The notes under the pieces are model-generated. The model did no database searches, was not told the origin of the DNA, and saw only the letters and a program-made list of their open reading frames with translations. The position numbers were made by a program, and so were the translations under genes. A DNA stretch of 64,000 nt, from positions 13,793 through 77,792 of the forward strand of contig CAKZFX010000023.1 in assembly GCA_936908745.1 (NCBI GenBank). Direction: 5' to 3'. Origin of the DNA: an uncultured Chitinophagaceae bacterium (GTDB lineage: Bacteria > Bacteroidota > Bacteroidia > Chitinophagales > Chitinophagaceae). Positions 8,861 to 17,890 of this stretch are shown piece by piece. Within the stretch, counting starts at the first letter, position 1. Every line of letters starts with the position of its first letter.

Positions 8861-9970
8861 TTACTGCAATACATCTCTGACACAGCGAAATCCGGTATGC
8901 TCCAGTCCCGTATCGTGGCTGCTTTTCATCCGCCTGGCTACCCGGTAACCGCTGCAATAAGAATCATTGCACAAAAAACTACCGCCACGCAAACTTCGCT
9001 TTTCCATAGCAGGCTCTTGCGGATCAAAAGATGTGGCAGCACCTTTGGGGTTACTGCTTATTTTACCTTTCAGCGTTTTATAGTAATCATAGTTATACAG
9101 ATCGCTGCACCATTCCCATACATTGCCCGCCATATCATATAGTCCATAACCGTTCGGCGCAAATGACCGCACCGGTGCAGCCGTCACATACCCATCTTTT
9201 TTTTCATTGCGGTAAGGGAAGTCGCCTTCCCAGCTATTTGTTTTTGGTTTGCCCTTGTTGACGGGCTCATTGCCCCAGGGATAAGTATTGTTGATTAATC
9301 CTCCCCTTGCGGCAAATTCCCATTCGGCTTCTGTTGGTAACCGTTTCCCAGCCCATTTGCAATAGGCCATCGCATCATCCCAGCTAATATGCACAACAGG
9401 ATATTCTTCCTTTCCGTTGATGGAACTATTGGGGCCTTGCGGATGTTTCCAGTCAGCACCTTTTACCCAGTGCCACCATTGGCTGTAGTCGTTGAGATCA
9501 ACTGGCCCGGAGGTTTGTGAAAAGACTAATGAAGCAGCTTGCAATATATCATCGGATGGTTTTTCCGTACCGGGCGGTAATGATCTTTTCATTTCCTCCC
9601 AATCCGGTTTTCGTTCGGCGGTAGTTATATAGCCGGTCTCATTTATAAACTTCTGAAATTGCTGGTTTGTCACTTCGGTGATATCCATATAGAAAGGCGA
9701 CAGCTGCACGATATGTTTGGGTAGTTCATCGGGGTCTGCTTGTTCATTATCGCCGCCCATTTCAAATGTGCCACCGGGAATGAGTATCATTCCTTTTGCA
9801 GATGTATCGCCGTTGAATTGGATAGTTGTATCACTGGCGATCATTCCTGCCCTTGACGAAGGCAAGCAAGCATGGGCTGAATCTTTTTCAGGCCTTTTAG
9901 TTGTGCTGTTGTTTTTGCAAGAAAGGGAAAACAGCAGCAGTACTGGTATGGTTGTACCGAACTTATTCAT
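8861..9970 (-). CDS. Formylglycine-generating-enzyme-family lipoprotein (SUMF1 domain)
   Basis: The start is placed at ATG 9970, 11 codons inside the longest frame, because it gives a lipoprotein signal (MNKFGTTIPVLLLFSLSC, lipidated Cys18). The mature protein is one FGE-sulfatase domain: PGGTFEMGG at its beginning, WDDAMAYCKWAGKRLPTEAEWE, GNVWEW, and RGGSFLCNDSYC...GFRCVRD at its end. The paired cysteines of FLCNDSYC align with the catalytic pair of authentic formylglycine-generating enzyme, so it may oxidise a sulfatase cysteine or an analogous target in the envelope. No sulfatase gene lies in the window. Many FGE-fold proteins have other roles, so the function stays open. Confidence 0.85.
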   Translation of the reverse strand: MNKFGTTIPVLLLFSLSCKNNSTTKRPEKDSAHACLPSSRAGMIASDTTIQFNGDTSAKGMILIPGGTFEMGGDNEQADPDELPKHIVQLSPFYMDITEVTNQQFQKFINETGYITTAERKPDWEEMKRSLPPGTEKPSDDILQAASLVFSQTSGPVDLNDYSQWWHWVKGADWKHPQGPNSSINGKEEYPVVHISWDDAMAYCKWAGKRLPTEAEWEFAARGGLINNTYPWGNEPVNKGKPKTNSWEGDFPYRNEKKDGYVTAAPVRSFAPNGYGLYDMAGNVWEWCSDLYNYDYYKTLKGKISSNPKGAATSFDPQEPAMEKRSLRGGSFLCNDSYCSGYRVARRMKSSHDTGLEHTGFRCVRDVLQ

Positions 9971-9996
9971 TACTCCTGTGACTGGCATCATAATTA

Positions 9997-10551
9997 TTAC
10001 CATTTGGTAAATAACGGCATGTAGTCAATTTTTCTCTCACTAATAGGACAATTAAAAAATCGAGAAAAAATATCCGCAACCAATAACGCATTTTTAGAAA
10101 TATGATCATAAGAGATTGGCAAGTTTTTTTCGTTAATCTGAATTCCGATAGAAGAGCGCAGTATTATTACCTGATAAAAATTTGACTTAGGCTGTACTAT
10201 TACACATTTGATATCACTCAATAGACATATCGTTCTACCATTAATAAGGATATATCCATCTTTTTTAACAAGAGTAATACCTTTAAAATTTTTGTAAGTT
10301 TTATATAAGGAAGAAAAAAAATTGAATGTTGCTGTTATTAAAATAACAATAGCTAATGCACCCGCTAAAAATGGAATATAGTGCGGCAATAACGTAAACA
10401 TCCAGGTACAAACGGTGATGTAAACTACCGGGCTAAAGATCAGGAAGAAAGCAATCCTTTTCTTTACTTTTTTATTTAAAGAAATCTCCACGAGTTTATC
10501 TGTTTCATTTATAATAAAACGCCCAATGCTATATGATGCCCTATTAGTCAT
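9997..10551 (-). CDS. Hypothetical membrane protein, two TM helices
   Basis: ATG 10551 is preferred over an upstream TTG (10575) that would overlap the preceding broken frame. The product is about 184 residues: a cytoplasmic-looking N-terminus, a pair of hydrophobic helices (IAFFLIFSPVVYITVC and FLAGALAIVILITATF) joined by a short loop, and a 100-residue C-terminal soluble part with many beta-prone stretches (GITLVKKDGYILINGRTI). I do not recognise the family. The DNA is distinctly AT-rich compared with its neighbours, and a broken small gene sits upstream, suggesting recently acquired material. Confidence 0.6.
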   Translation of the reverse strand: MTNRASYSIGRFIINETDKLVEISLNKKVKKRIAFFLIFSPVVYITVCTWMFTLLPHYIPFLAGALAIVILITATFNFFSSLYKTYKNFKGITLVKKDGYILINGRTICLLSDIKCVIVQPKSNFYQVIILRSSIGIQINEKNLPISYDHISKNALLVADIFSRFFNCPISERKIDYMPLFTKW

Positions 10552-10567
10552 ATCATTTTGGTTTATT

Positions 10568-10825
10568 TCAAGCAAAAAGCGTTTCTATAATTTCTTTAAA
10601 TGAAGGATTTTGCACCTTAAAATAATTATCATAAGTCTTTTGTTCACCTTCATATTTGAAAAGCTCGATTTCCCACGCAGGTGATTTCAAAATGAGTCGA
10701 ATAGTAAAATATCCTTAATCAACAAATAAAACTTTAGTAAGGCGTTTTAAGTCGTCCCTATCACTTTCCCGGAAATGCGTGAAGCCCGAAAAGCCTATTC
10801 TTTTGAGAAAATCTTCGTCATACAT
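10568..10825 (-). pseudogene. Small gene interrupted by an in-frame TAA
   Basis: From ATG 10825 the frame reads MYDEDFLKRIGFSGFTHF... for 36 codons, meets TAA at 10717-10715, then continues in the same frame for another 48 codons (GYFTIRLILKSPAWEIELF..., ending KEIIETLFA) to TGA at 10570-10568. Both halves look like ordinary protein, and a single C-to-T change in a CAA codon would explain the stop. I do not recognise the family. It precedes the AT-rich membrane protein gene with a 16-base gap. A sequencing error is the alternative explanation. Confidence 0.5.
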
Positions 10826-10901
10826 ATTTTAAATTAATAAAAAGAAGGCAAAAAAATACCATTACCGCCTTTATCCGGCAGCAATGGTATATCTTAAAAA
10901 G

Positions 10902-11268
10902 TGGAGGTGACCGGATTCGAACCGGTGTCCAAACATATTCTACAAAAGCTTTCTACATGCTTATCCTGTTTTATATTGTCGGGAATAAACTGGAAACCGG
11001 CAACCGATTTACTCCTTAGCTGGATAGTCTTAAGCAACCGGCACAGCCTGTGGTTGCAGCATCTTGTTTTGTTTTAAGTCGGCGGCGGGGCTTGGAAACA
11101 AGCGAACCTGCCCGGCGGCCCTAATGACTACTTAATCACTGATTAGGCAGCCATGGCATACTGAGTATTGCCATTTGTGTTTTGAGTATTCAGATTAGCG
11201 GGCTAATTACACAACGCCCGGCATGCTTACACTTTCAAAGACCTATGCTGTCAAAACCATACACCCCC
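10902..11268 (-). ncRNA. ssrA: tmRNA (ssrA)
   Basis: Transfer-messenger RNA that rescues stalled ribosomes. The 5' end GGGGGUG (11268-11262) pairs with CACCUCC (10909-10903) as acceptor stem, followed by discriminator A; CCA is not encoded. The T arm GGTTCGAATCC is intact near 10915-10925. The tag reading frame runs from resume codon GCT at 11199 to TAA at 11143 and encodes ANLNTQNTNGNTQYAMAA, a typical Bacteroidota tag. Length is 367 bases, one piece, not permuted. Confidence 0.95.
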
Positions 11269-11365
11269 TGGAAAGGCTGATGCAAAATTACAGCCGGAAT
11301 CAAACTACAAATTTACGAAATAAAAATGTCTTTAGCAGATAAACCGGAACGATTAGTTTTAGGGT

Positions 11366-13168
11366 ATGAATACAGGTCTTCCTTTTGATTTCTATACCCA
11401 TCGTGTGCAGCAGCTTTCTGCTTCGCTTATTGAGCTGAAAAGAAAAAAACTGCGATTTGCCTGGCTCCGTTTTCTTTCTTTCCTGGCCGTTCCGGTGGCC
11501 GCATGGGCGTTATGGAGTTATAGTTTCTGGATCGTGGCGCCGGTTATTTTCGGGCTGCTGGCCCTTTTTGTTTTTGTGATCAAAAAAGATCTGCAAAACA
11601 AAGAAGCGATCGCCAATACAGAGTTGCTTATCCAAATCAACAAAGACGAACAACAGTACCTGCAACACGATTTTTATTCCTTTGCCGATGGAAAGCACCT
11701 GCAACCTGAACATCATGCGTACGCCAACGATTTAGATCTTTTTGGCCGCAGTTCTTTATACCAATATATCAACCGTACCAGTTCGCAACAAGGCAACCAG
11801 TTGTTTGCAGACTGGTTATTAGAACCTGCATCGCCCGAAACCGTTTTGCAACGGCAAAAAGCGGTGAAGGAACTGGCTAATGAAAAAGAATGGCGGCAAC
11901 AGTTACAGGCTTTTGGCATCGCTTCTCCCCTGCAATTGAAAACAGAAAAAAATATTTCGCAATGGCTCAAAGAGCCGAACCAGTTTTTACATAAAACCGG
12001 GTGGACGATTGCACGTTTCCTGTTGCCCCTGGTCAGCTTTGTTATACTTGGCGCTTTCCTGGGTGGCTATATTCCTGATTCCGCTTTTTACAGCCTCCTG
12101 TTATTAATGTTATGTATTAACCTGCTGATCTCAAAAAAAATATTAAAAGCATGGTTGCAATTGGGAAAGATCACCGAAGAATTAGATACTTTGTCCAACA
12201 GCCTGCGATGGATTGAACAGAAAAATTTTGAAAGTGAATTACTGCAACAACTCAAACAAAAGAGTTCATTCAACGGCCAATTAAAAGCATCGCAATCCAT
12301 CCAGCAACTCAAAAAGATTTTAGACCGTTTTGATTATCGTCTCAATCCCGTGGTGTTTATTCCGCTGAGCGTTTTTCTTTCCTGGGATCTCCAGCAAATA
12401 ATCGCATTGGAAAAATGGAAGGAGAAGAACCAGCAGGAATTGAAAAACTGGTTTGAAGCGCTGGCCGAATTTGAAAGCCTGTCTTCATTAGGCAATCTTC
12501 GATTCAATCATCCCGGCTGGTGTATGCCGGAACTGGTAGCAGGCGATGCTGTTTTTGAAGGAACAGAGATCGGTCACCCGTTGTTACCACCCAACAAATG
12601 TGTAAACAATTCCTTTGCTACGAATGGTGCGCCTGCTATCAATCTGATCACCGGCTCCAATATGGCGGGCAAGAGCACTTTCCTGCGAAGCGTCGGTGTT
12701 AATATCGTTTTAGCGATGATGGGCGCACCGGCCTGTGCTGAGAGTTTACGCCTTTCTCCATTGAAAGTGATCAGCAGCATGCGCATCAGCGATAACCTCG
12801 AAGAAAGCACTTCCACTTTTTATGCAGAGTTAAAGAAGTTAAAAGAAGTAATTGATGCCGTGAACAGGAAAGAAAAAGTATTCCTGTTGCTCGACGAAAT
12901 TTTAAGAGGCACTAATTCCGCCGATCGTCATGCCGGTTCTAAGGCGCTGATCAAACAACTGGTGCAACATAATGGCGCAGGAATCGTTGCTACGCACGAT
13001 TTGGAATTAGCTAAGCTGGAACAGGAACATCCCGGCAGCATCCACAATTATCACTTTGATGTGCAGGTGACAGGCGAAGAGCTGTATTTTGATTATAAAT
13101 TAAAAAGAGGCGTCTGCCAAAGCATGAACGCCTCTATATTAATGAAGAAAATCGGGATCGAATTGTAG
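11366..13168 (+). CDS. MutS-family ATPase with N-terminal membrane helices
   Basis: 600 residues. The N-terminus carries two close hydrophobic helices (about 34-50 and 54-72) and another pair near 215-255; the C-terminal third is a MutS ATPase core with Walker A GSNMAGKSTFLRSVG (about 430-445), the following conserved ISSMRISDNLEESTSTF, Walker B VFLLLDEILRGTNS (about 505) and the TTHD-like IVATHDLELAKLE. There is no mismatch-recognition domain and no Smr domain, so this is neither MutS1 nor MutS2 but the membrane-associated MutS-like family common in Bacteroidota, whose role is not settled. Divergent from tmRNA, convergent with rseP. Confidence 0.88.
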   Translation: MNTGLPFDFYTHRVQQLSASLIELKRKKLRFAWLRFLSFLAVPVAAWALWSYSFWIVAPVIFGLLALFVFVIKKDLQNKEAIANTELLIQINKDEQQYLQHDFYSFADGKHLQPEHHAYANDLDLFGRSSLYQYINRTSSQQGNQLFADWLLEPASPETVLQRQKAVKELANEKEWRQQLQAFGIASPLQLKTEKNISQWLKEPNQFLHKTGWTIARFLLPLVSFVILGAFLGGYIPDSAFYSLLLLMLCINLLISKKILKAWLQLGKITEELDTLSNSLRWIEQKNFESELLQQLKQKSSFNGQLKASQSIQQLKKILDRFDYRLNPVVFIPLSVFLSWDLQQIIALEKWKEKNQQELKNWFEALAEFESLSSLGNLRFNHPGWCMPELVAGDAVFEGTEIGHPLLPPNKCVNNSFATNGAPAINLITGSNMAGKSTFLRSVGVNIVLAMMGAPACAESLRLSPLKVISSMRISDNLEESTSTFYAELKKLKEVIDAVNRKEKVFLLLDEILRGTNSADRHAGSKALIKQLVQHNGAGIVATHDLELAKLEQEHPGSIHNYHFDVQVTGEELYFDYKLKRGVCQSMNASILMKKIGIEL

Positions 13169-13281
13169 TGTGAACTATTTTTCACCGTAGACCTGCCTGT
13201 CAGCAGACAGGAGCGGAAAGGCGCAAAGACTTTGACTTTCTCAGTGGCTCTCTTTTTCTCAGTGATTCTCCGTGGCCTTTA
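13169..13281. repeat. Intergenic spacer with palindrome and CTC(C/T)GTGG-type repeat
   Basis: Between the convergent stops of the MutS-like gene and rseP. It holds a copy of the CCTGCCTG-type palindrome (13192-13211, degenerate in its right arm) and a purine/pyrimidine-patterned stretch (GGCGCAAAGACTTTG, then TTCTCAGTGGCTCTC, TTCTCCGTGGCC) that recurs at 20238-20522, 32046-32129 and 61028-61075. Confidence 0.6.
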
Positions 13282-14688
13282 TTAGCAGGTCGGAACCGGC
13301 GGCGCAGATTTATTTCCCCAGCCAAACCAGTCGTTACCATTTGCGTACAGCATCAAACCAATCAGGATCACAAAGCCTACTAATTGTGCATATTCAAGGA
13401 ATTTATCACTTGGCTTTTTACCTGTTATCATTTCCCATAAGGTAAACATAACGTGACCGCCATCCAAACCCGGGATCGGCAACAGGTTCATAAATGCAAG
13501 TATAATAGAAAGAAAGGCAGTGATATTCCAAAAGTCTTCCCAACTCCAGGTGGTAGGAAAAACAGAACCAATTGATTTGAATCCGCCAACACCTTTATAT
13601 GCACCCGTTTTTGGGTTTAAGATCAGCTTGAACTGATCAACATAGAATTTCAATTTTTCACCAGCTTTTTTTACACCCGCCGGAAAAGCTTCAAAGAAAC
13701 CATATTTGGTATGCACCACATCATAATAACCAAGGCTATCGTATTGCTCACTCGACAAAATATTGATGCCCAAACGACCTTCACAGCTCACTTTATTGTT
13801 TAGCTGAATTGTATCTCCCCCTCTGACTACATCCACTTTTACAGTCGTTCCTTTGTGACGTGCACCGATCGCATTTATTTCATCAATAAACTGAACCGGT
13901 TCATTATTAACTGCAATAATTTTATCGAATGCCTGTAAACCTGCCTGTTTACCAAAACTGGTGTCTTTAGGACCATATTCACCTGCAATGGCTGGTACTC
14001 TTGGCAATATTAAAGTTCTTTTTACATCTCTTCTTGAGATCAATTTATCAATAACATCAATCGGCAGGTTCAATGTGGTGTCTTTTCCATCCCGGTTGAT
14101 CAATATTTTTCTTCCACCGATCAGCACTTTTACCTGTATGTCTTCAAAATATTTGATCTCGTTGTCATTCACCGCCAAAACCTTGTCGCCGCTTCTGAAT
14201 CCAAGATTTGTCATCAATGAATCCGTTACCCATATACCATTTTTTACACTGCTATTGGGCACACGACTTTCACCCCACATCATCAATACAAACGCATAAA
14301 TAATAAAGGCCACCAGTACGTTCATGATCACACCGCCGAGCATCACGATCAAACGCTGCCAGGCTGGTTTGCTGCGAAATTCCCAGGGCTGCGGTGGTTG
14401 TTTCAGTTGCTCTTTGTCCATGCTCTCGTCCATCATACCGGATATTTTTACATATCCGCCCAATGGTAACCAGCCGATACCATAAACGGTATCGCCTACT
14501 TTCTTTTTTACCAGTGCAAACCATGGATCAAAGAAGAGGAAGAATTTTTCCACCCGGCATTTAAACCAGCGGGCAGTGATATAGTGTCCAAATTCATGCA
14601 GCACAATAAGTATCGACAATGCCAGCAATAATTGCCCGGCCTGCACTCCTACCTGCGCCCAGTTGATGGCTAAAAAAGTCATTGTCAT
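13282..14688 (-). CDS. rseP: RIP metalloprotease RseP (site-2 protease)
   Basis: 468 residues, an inner-membrane zinc protease that cleaves transmembrane substrates such as anti-sigma factors. Visible: HEFGH zinc motif at 31-35 in the first membrane helix, GWLPLGGYVKISGM, two PDZ-like domains in the periplasmic part (RSGDKVLAVND and GLQAFDKIIAVNN), and the second active-site motif LLPIPGLDGGHVMF near residue 420 supplying the third zinc ligand Asp. The start at 14688 fits the usual short N-terminal helix. It lies 42 bases downstream of dxr in the same orientation, a neighbour pairing conserved in many bacteria. Confidence 0.96.
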   Translation of the reverse strand: MTMTFLAINWAQVGVQAGQLLLALSILIVLHEFGHYITARWFKCRVEKFFLFFDPWFALVKKKVGDTVYGIGWLPLGGYVKISGMMDESMDKEQLKQPPQPWEFRSKPAWQRLIVMLGGVIMNVLVAFIIYAFVLMMWGESRVPNSSVKNGIWVTDSLMTNLGFRSGDKVLAVNDNEIKYFEDIQVKVLIGGRKILINRDGKDTTLNLPIDVIDKLISRRDVKRTLILPRVPAIAGEYGPKDTSFGKQAGLQAFDKIIAVNNEPVQFIDEINAIGARHKGTTVKVDVVRGGDTIQLNNKVSCEGRLGINILSSEQYDSLGYYDVVHTKYGFFEAFPAGVKKAGEKLKFYVDQFKLILNPKTGAYKGVGGFKSIGSVFPTTWSWEDFWNITAFLSIILAFMNLLPIPGLDGGHVMFTLWEMITGKKPSDKFLEYAQLVGFVILIGLMLYANGNDWFGWGNKSAPPVPTC

Positions 14689-14730
14689 TGCTAAAAAAGC
14701 TGAACCTGTAAACGGTTCAGGATGGGGGTA

Positions 14731-15897
14731 TTATAGTTTAATAATATCGGCAGCGAAGTTACGGGCCTCCCCGTCACTCTCAAAATATTCCTCCAGCGTC
14801 GGTTTTTCGATAAACGGCACTTTTTGCATCACCGTTTCGATGACGTCTGTCATGTCCAAAAAGTTGATCCGGTTGCGTAAAAAAGCATAAACCGCTATCT
14901 CGTTGGCCGCATTCATCACACAAGGCAGGTTACCGCCTTTTTTTAACGCTTCGATGGCTAATCCAAGATTGCGGAAGGTTTTAATATCCGGCTCTTCAAA
15001 CGTAAGTGTGCTTATTTTCTTAAAATCATAGCGGGGAAAGTTGTTGGGAATACGTTTAGGAAACGCCATCGCATACTGGATCGGCAATTTCATATCCGGC
15101 AAACCCATCTGCGCCTTGATACTTCCGTCTTCAAACTGCACCATGCTGTGAATAATGCTTTGCTGGTGGATCACCACCTGTATCTGTTCCGGCGACAGGT
15201 TGAATAACCATTTCGCTTCGATCATCTCCAGCCCTTTATTCATCAATGTGGCAGAATCAATCGTAATTTTTGCACCCATGCTCCAGTTCGGATGTTGCAG
15301 CGCATGTTCTCTTTTTACATTGACAAGGTAATTAGGTTTACGGCCAATAAAAGGCCCGCCCGAAGCTGTCAATATTACTTTATCAATCTTATTACGCGTT
15401 TCACCAACGAGGCATTGAAAAATGGCCGAGTGTTCAGAATCCACAGGGATAATGGGAACACGTTTGTCAACGGCCCTTTGCATTACAATATCACCGGCCA
15501 CCACCAATGTTTCTTTATTGGCCAACCCGATCATTTTACCGTTATCAATCGCATTCAATGTTGGCTTTAATCCTGCATAACCAACGATCGCCGCCAGCAT
15601 CATATCATAACAATCCATCGCTGCCACTTCTTCCAATGCTTTTTCACCGGCAAATACTTTTACATCTGTATTGCTCAATGCCTGCTTAACGGCGGCATAT
15701 TTTTTCTCATCGCCTATTACAACAATATTGGGATTGAATTTCAATGCCTGCTGGACCAGCAATTCATCATTATGATGCGCTGTCAATACTTCGGCTGAAA
15801 ACTTATCGGGATTGGCAGCTATGACGTCCAGCGCCTGCGTGCCGATAGAACCTGTGGAACCGAATATGGCAATCCGTTTTTTAAGAGTTTCACTCAT
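14731..15897 (-). CDS. dxr: 1-deoxy-D-xylulose-5-phosphate reductoisomerase
   Basis: 388 residues, standard length. Catalyses the NADPH- and Mg-dependent conversion of DXP to MEP, the committed step of the non-mevalonate isoprenoid pathway. Seen: NADPH-binding FGSTGSIGTQALDVI at the N-terminus, GLANKETLVVAGD, the metal-binding PVDSEHSAIFQCL, TASGGPF, and MNKGLEMIEAKWLF. Position between the GH3-like gene (24 bases upstream) and rseP suggests one leftward operon. Confidence 0.97.
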   Translation of the reverse strand: MSETLKKRIAIFGSTGSIGTQALDVIAANPDKFSAEVLTAHHNDELLVQQALKFNPNIVVIGDEKKYAAVKQALSNTDVKVFAGEKALEEVAAMDCYDMMLAAIVGYAGLKPTLNAIDNGKMIGLANKETLVVAGDIVMQRAVDKRVPIIPVDSEHSAIFQCLVGETRNKIDKVILTASGGPFIGRKPNYLVNVKREHALQHPNWSMGAKITIDSATLMNKGLEMIEAKWLFNLSPEQIQVVIHQQSIIHSMVQFEDGSIKAQMGLPDMKLPIQYAMAFPKRIPNNFPRYDFKKISTLTFEEPDIKTFRNLGLAIEALKKGGNLPCVMNAANEIAVYAFLRNRINFLDMTDVIETVMQKVPFIEKPTLEEYFESDGEARNFAADIIKL

Positions 15898-15921
15898 GGA
15901 TATTGCTATTAATCGTCAGTA

Positions 15922-17430
15922 TTAATTAGTAATTTCCTGTTCGCTGAATTTTGTTAACTCATCTGCAATCTTCCTGTCATTGCTCAACCGTGGCACTTTA
16001 TTCTGACCGCCGAGTTTGCCAATGGATTTCATGTAATCAATAAAACCATTTTTGCGTACGGCTGTCAGTTTTAATGGCGTCAATATATTACCACTGATCA
16101 AATCATCATAATATACATTTTTTTGCCGTAAGTGCATATCCAGTTTCCCCGCAAAGGCATCCATATCGGCCGGTTCGTTTTCAAATTCCACAAACCATTC
16201 GTGGTAGGATTTGCCTTCATTGCTGCTGACAAATGGCGCTACGGTAAATTCCGTGATCCTTGCGCCCGATTCAGCCGCTGCCAGCAACATGCTTTGCTCC
16301 ACTTCTTCACCAATCACATGTTCCCCAAACGCAGAAATAAAATGTTTAGTGCGACCGGTCACCACGAGACGGTAAGGATTCGTGGAAACAAACTTTACCG
16401 TGTCGCCCAGGTTATACCCCCACAACCCTGCATTGCTGTTGATCAGCATCGCATAGTTTTCGCCCACTTTTACATCGCGGAGCGAAAGTCGTGTCGGGTT
16501 TTCATTAAAAATTTCGCCAGCCGGTACAAATTCAAAGAAAATCCCGCTGTTGGTATTTAATAATAACCCTTGTTCTTTTTGAGAGTCCTGGAAGGCAAAA
16601 AAGCCTTCGCTGGCCGGGAACAGTTCGATTGTGTCCACTTTGCGGCCGATACTTTCAAATAATTTGGCCTTGTAAGGCTCAAAATTCACCCCGCCCTGCA
16701 CCATCACGCTGAAATGCGGGAACAGTTCACCTATTTTTTTGCCGCTTCTTTTCTCCAATTCGTCAAAATACATCTGCATCCACGGTGGAATACCGCTGAT
16801 CAGCGTCATGTCCTTATTTATAGTCTCGTCAACGATCTTGTTGAGCTTGGTTTCCCAATCCTCGATACAATTTGTTTCGTAAGAAGGCAATTGATTGGTA
16901 CGCAGGTATTTAGGAACGTGGTGATTTACAATCCCGCTCAAACGGCCTGTGGGTACGCCGCCGACCCTTTCCAGCACCGGCGAACCGGATAAAAAGATCA
17001 TTTTTCCGTTGGCAAACAATGAGTTACCCGTTTCTGCCATATAGCAAAGCAGGGCGTTCCGGGCCGTATTAATATGGTTAGGGATAGAATCTTTGGTGAT
17101 CGGGATGTACTTGGTACCGCTGGTGGTACCGGAGGTTTTGGCAAAATAGATCGGCATGCCTTTCCAGAGCACATTGTGCTTACCTTCCTTAATCTTTTCG
17201 ATCCAGGGTTTCATTTGCTCATAGTCCTGCACCTTCACCGCCTGCTTAAATTCCTCGTAATTAGTCACCTTATCCAGCCCCACAGCCTTGCCGTATTCGG
17301 TCCTGCGCCCGGTTTTGATGAGTTGTTTCAGGATATTTTCCTGGTCGGCCACGGCGGTAGCCATCCCTTTTTTGATACTTTTGTATATGTAGGCGGCAAA
17401 CGGCCGGGCTAAGAAAGACTTGATTTTCAT
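15922..17430 (-). CDS. GH3-like acyl-adenylating enzyme
   Basis: About 502 residues from ATG 17430; the longer frame up to 17538 adds 36 codons that read through probable promoter sequence and is not favoured, since MKIKSFLARPFAAYIYKS is the usual family beginning. The protein belongs to the GH3 auxin-responsive-promoter family of ANL-type adenylating enzymes: FAKTSGTTSGTKYIPIT is the phosphate-binding loop, ASEGFFAFQ and LGDTVKFVSTNPYRLVVTGR the nucleotide-binding region. In plants it conjugates amino acids to carboxylate hormones; the bacterial substrate is not known. First gene of the GH3-dxr-rseP run. Confidence 0.9.
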   Translation of the reverse strand: MKIKSFLARPFAAYIYKSIKKGMATAVADQENILKQLIKTGRRTEYGKAVGLDKVTNYEEFKQAVKVQDYEQMKPWIEKIKEGKHNVLWKGMPIYFAKTSGTTSGTKYIPITKDSIPNHINTARNALLCYMAETGNSLFANGKMIFLSGSPVLERVGGVPTGRLSGIVNHHVPKYLRTNQLPSYETNCIEDWETKLNKIVDETINKDMTLISGIPPWMQMYFDELEKRSGKKIGELFPHFSVMVQGGVNFEPYKAKLFESIGRKVDTIELFPASEGFFAFQDSQKEQGLLLNTNSGIFFEFVPAGEIFNENPTRLSLRDVKVGENYAMLINSNAGLWGYNLGDTVKFVSTNPYRLVVTGRTKHFISAFGEHVIGEEVEQSMLLAAAESGARITEFTVAPFVSSNEGKSYHEWFVEFENEPADMDAFAGKLDMHLRQKNVYYDDLISGNILTPLKLTAVRKNGFIDYMKSIGKLGGQNKVPRLSNDRKIADELTKFSEQEITN

Positions 17431-17525
17431 ACCTTCTGCAATGACTATTCGAAAATGACTATCAAAGATACAGGAAGCCCCCGCAAAAGCAGCCTGTTTT
17501 ATCTGCATAAAACTTTGATTTTCCG

Positions 17526-17556
17526 TTTGCCGGTACAAAATTTCCCCTTACCTTTG
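17526..17556 (+). promoter_or_regulatory. Bacteroidota-type promoter of rplU
   Basis: TTTG at 17526-17529, 19-base spacer, TACCTTTG at 17549-17556: matches the -33 TTTG / -7 TAnnTTTG consensus of the primary sigma factor in this phylum. The stretch from 17546 to 17569 recurs unchanged upstream of the DUF177-rpmF operon (35895-35918). A hairpin TCCCGA/TCGGGA follows in the leader at 17559-17576. Confidence 0.75.
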
Positions 17557-17590
17557 CCTCCCGAAATTTATCGGGACAAATTTTAATAGT

Positions 17591-17890
17591 ATGATAGCCG
17601 TAGTAAAAGTTGCCGGACAACAATTCAAAGTAGAAAAAGACCAGACTTTGTATGTTCCTCACCTGACAGGAAATGCCGGAGATAAAGTTGAACTGGAAGT
17701 TCTGTTGGCTGACGCTGATGGCAAAATTTCTGTAGGTTCAGATATCAAAGCCAAAGTAAGTGCTGAAATCGTGGATCACGTTAAAGGTGATACTGTGATT
17801 GCTTACAAACAAAAAAGAAGAAAAGGCTTTCACAAAAAGAAAGGCCATCGTACTGCTTATACGCAGATTAAAGTAACAAGCATCGCTTAA
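17591..17890 (+). CDS. rplU: 50S ribosomal protein L21
   Basis: 99 residues; a 23S rRNA-binding protein of the large subunit. The whole length matches L21: MIAVVKVAGQQFKVEKDQT at the start, a central DVLL-like ELEVLLADADGKISVG, and the basic C-terminus YKQKRRKGFHKKKGHRTAYT. Start ATG 17591 follows a promoter and short leader hairpin. L27 follows after 88 bases, the universal rplU-rpmA order. Confidence 0.98.
   Translation: MIAVVKVAGQQFKVEKDQTLYVPHLTGNAGDKVELEVLLADADGKISVGSDIKAKVSAEIVDHVKGDTVIAYKQKRRKGFHKKKGHRTAYTQIKVTSIA

Noticed and set aside
9840..9875. A CCTGCC...GGCAAG stretch in the FGE-like gene as a fourth palindrome copy
   Set aside because: Arms are short and imperfect, and the sequence is coding in the linker after the lipid anchor; not convincing as the same element.
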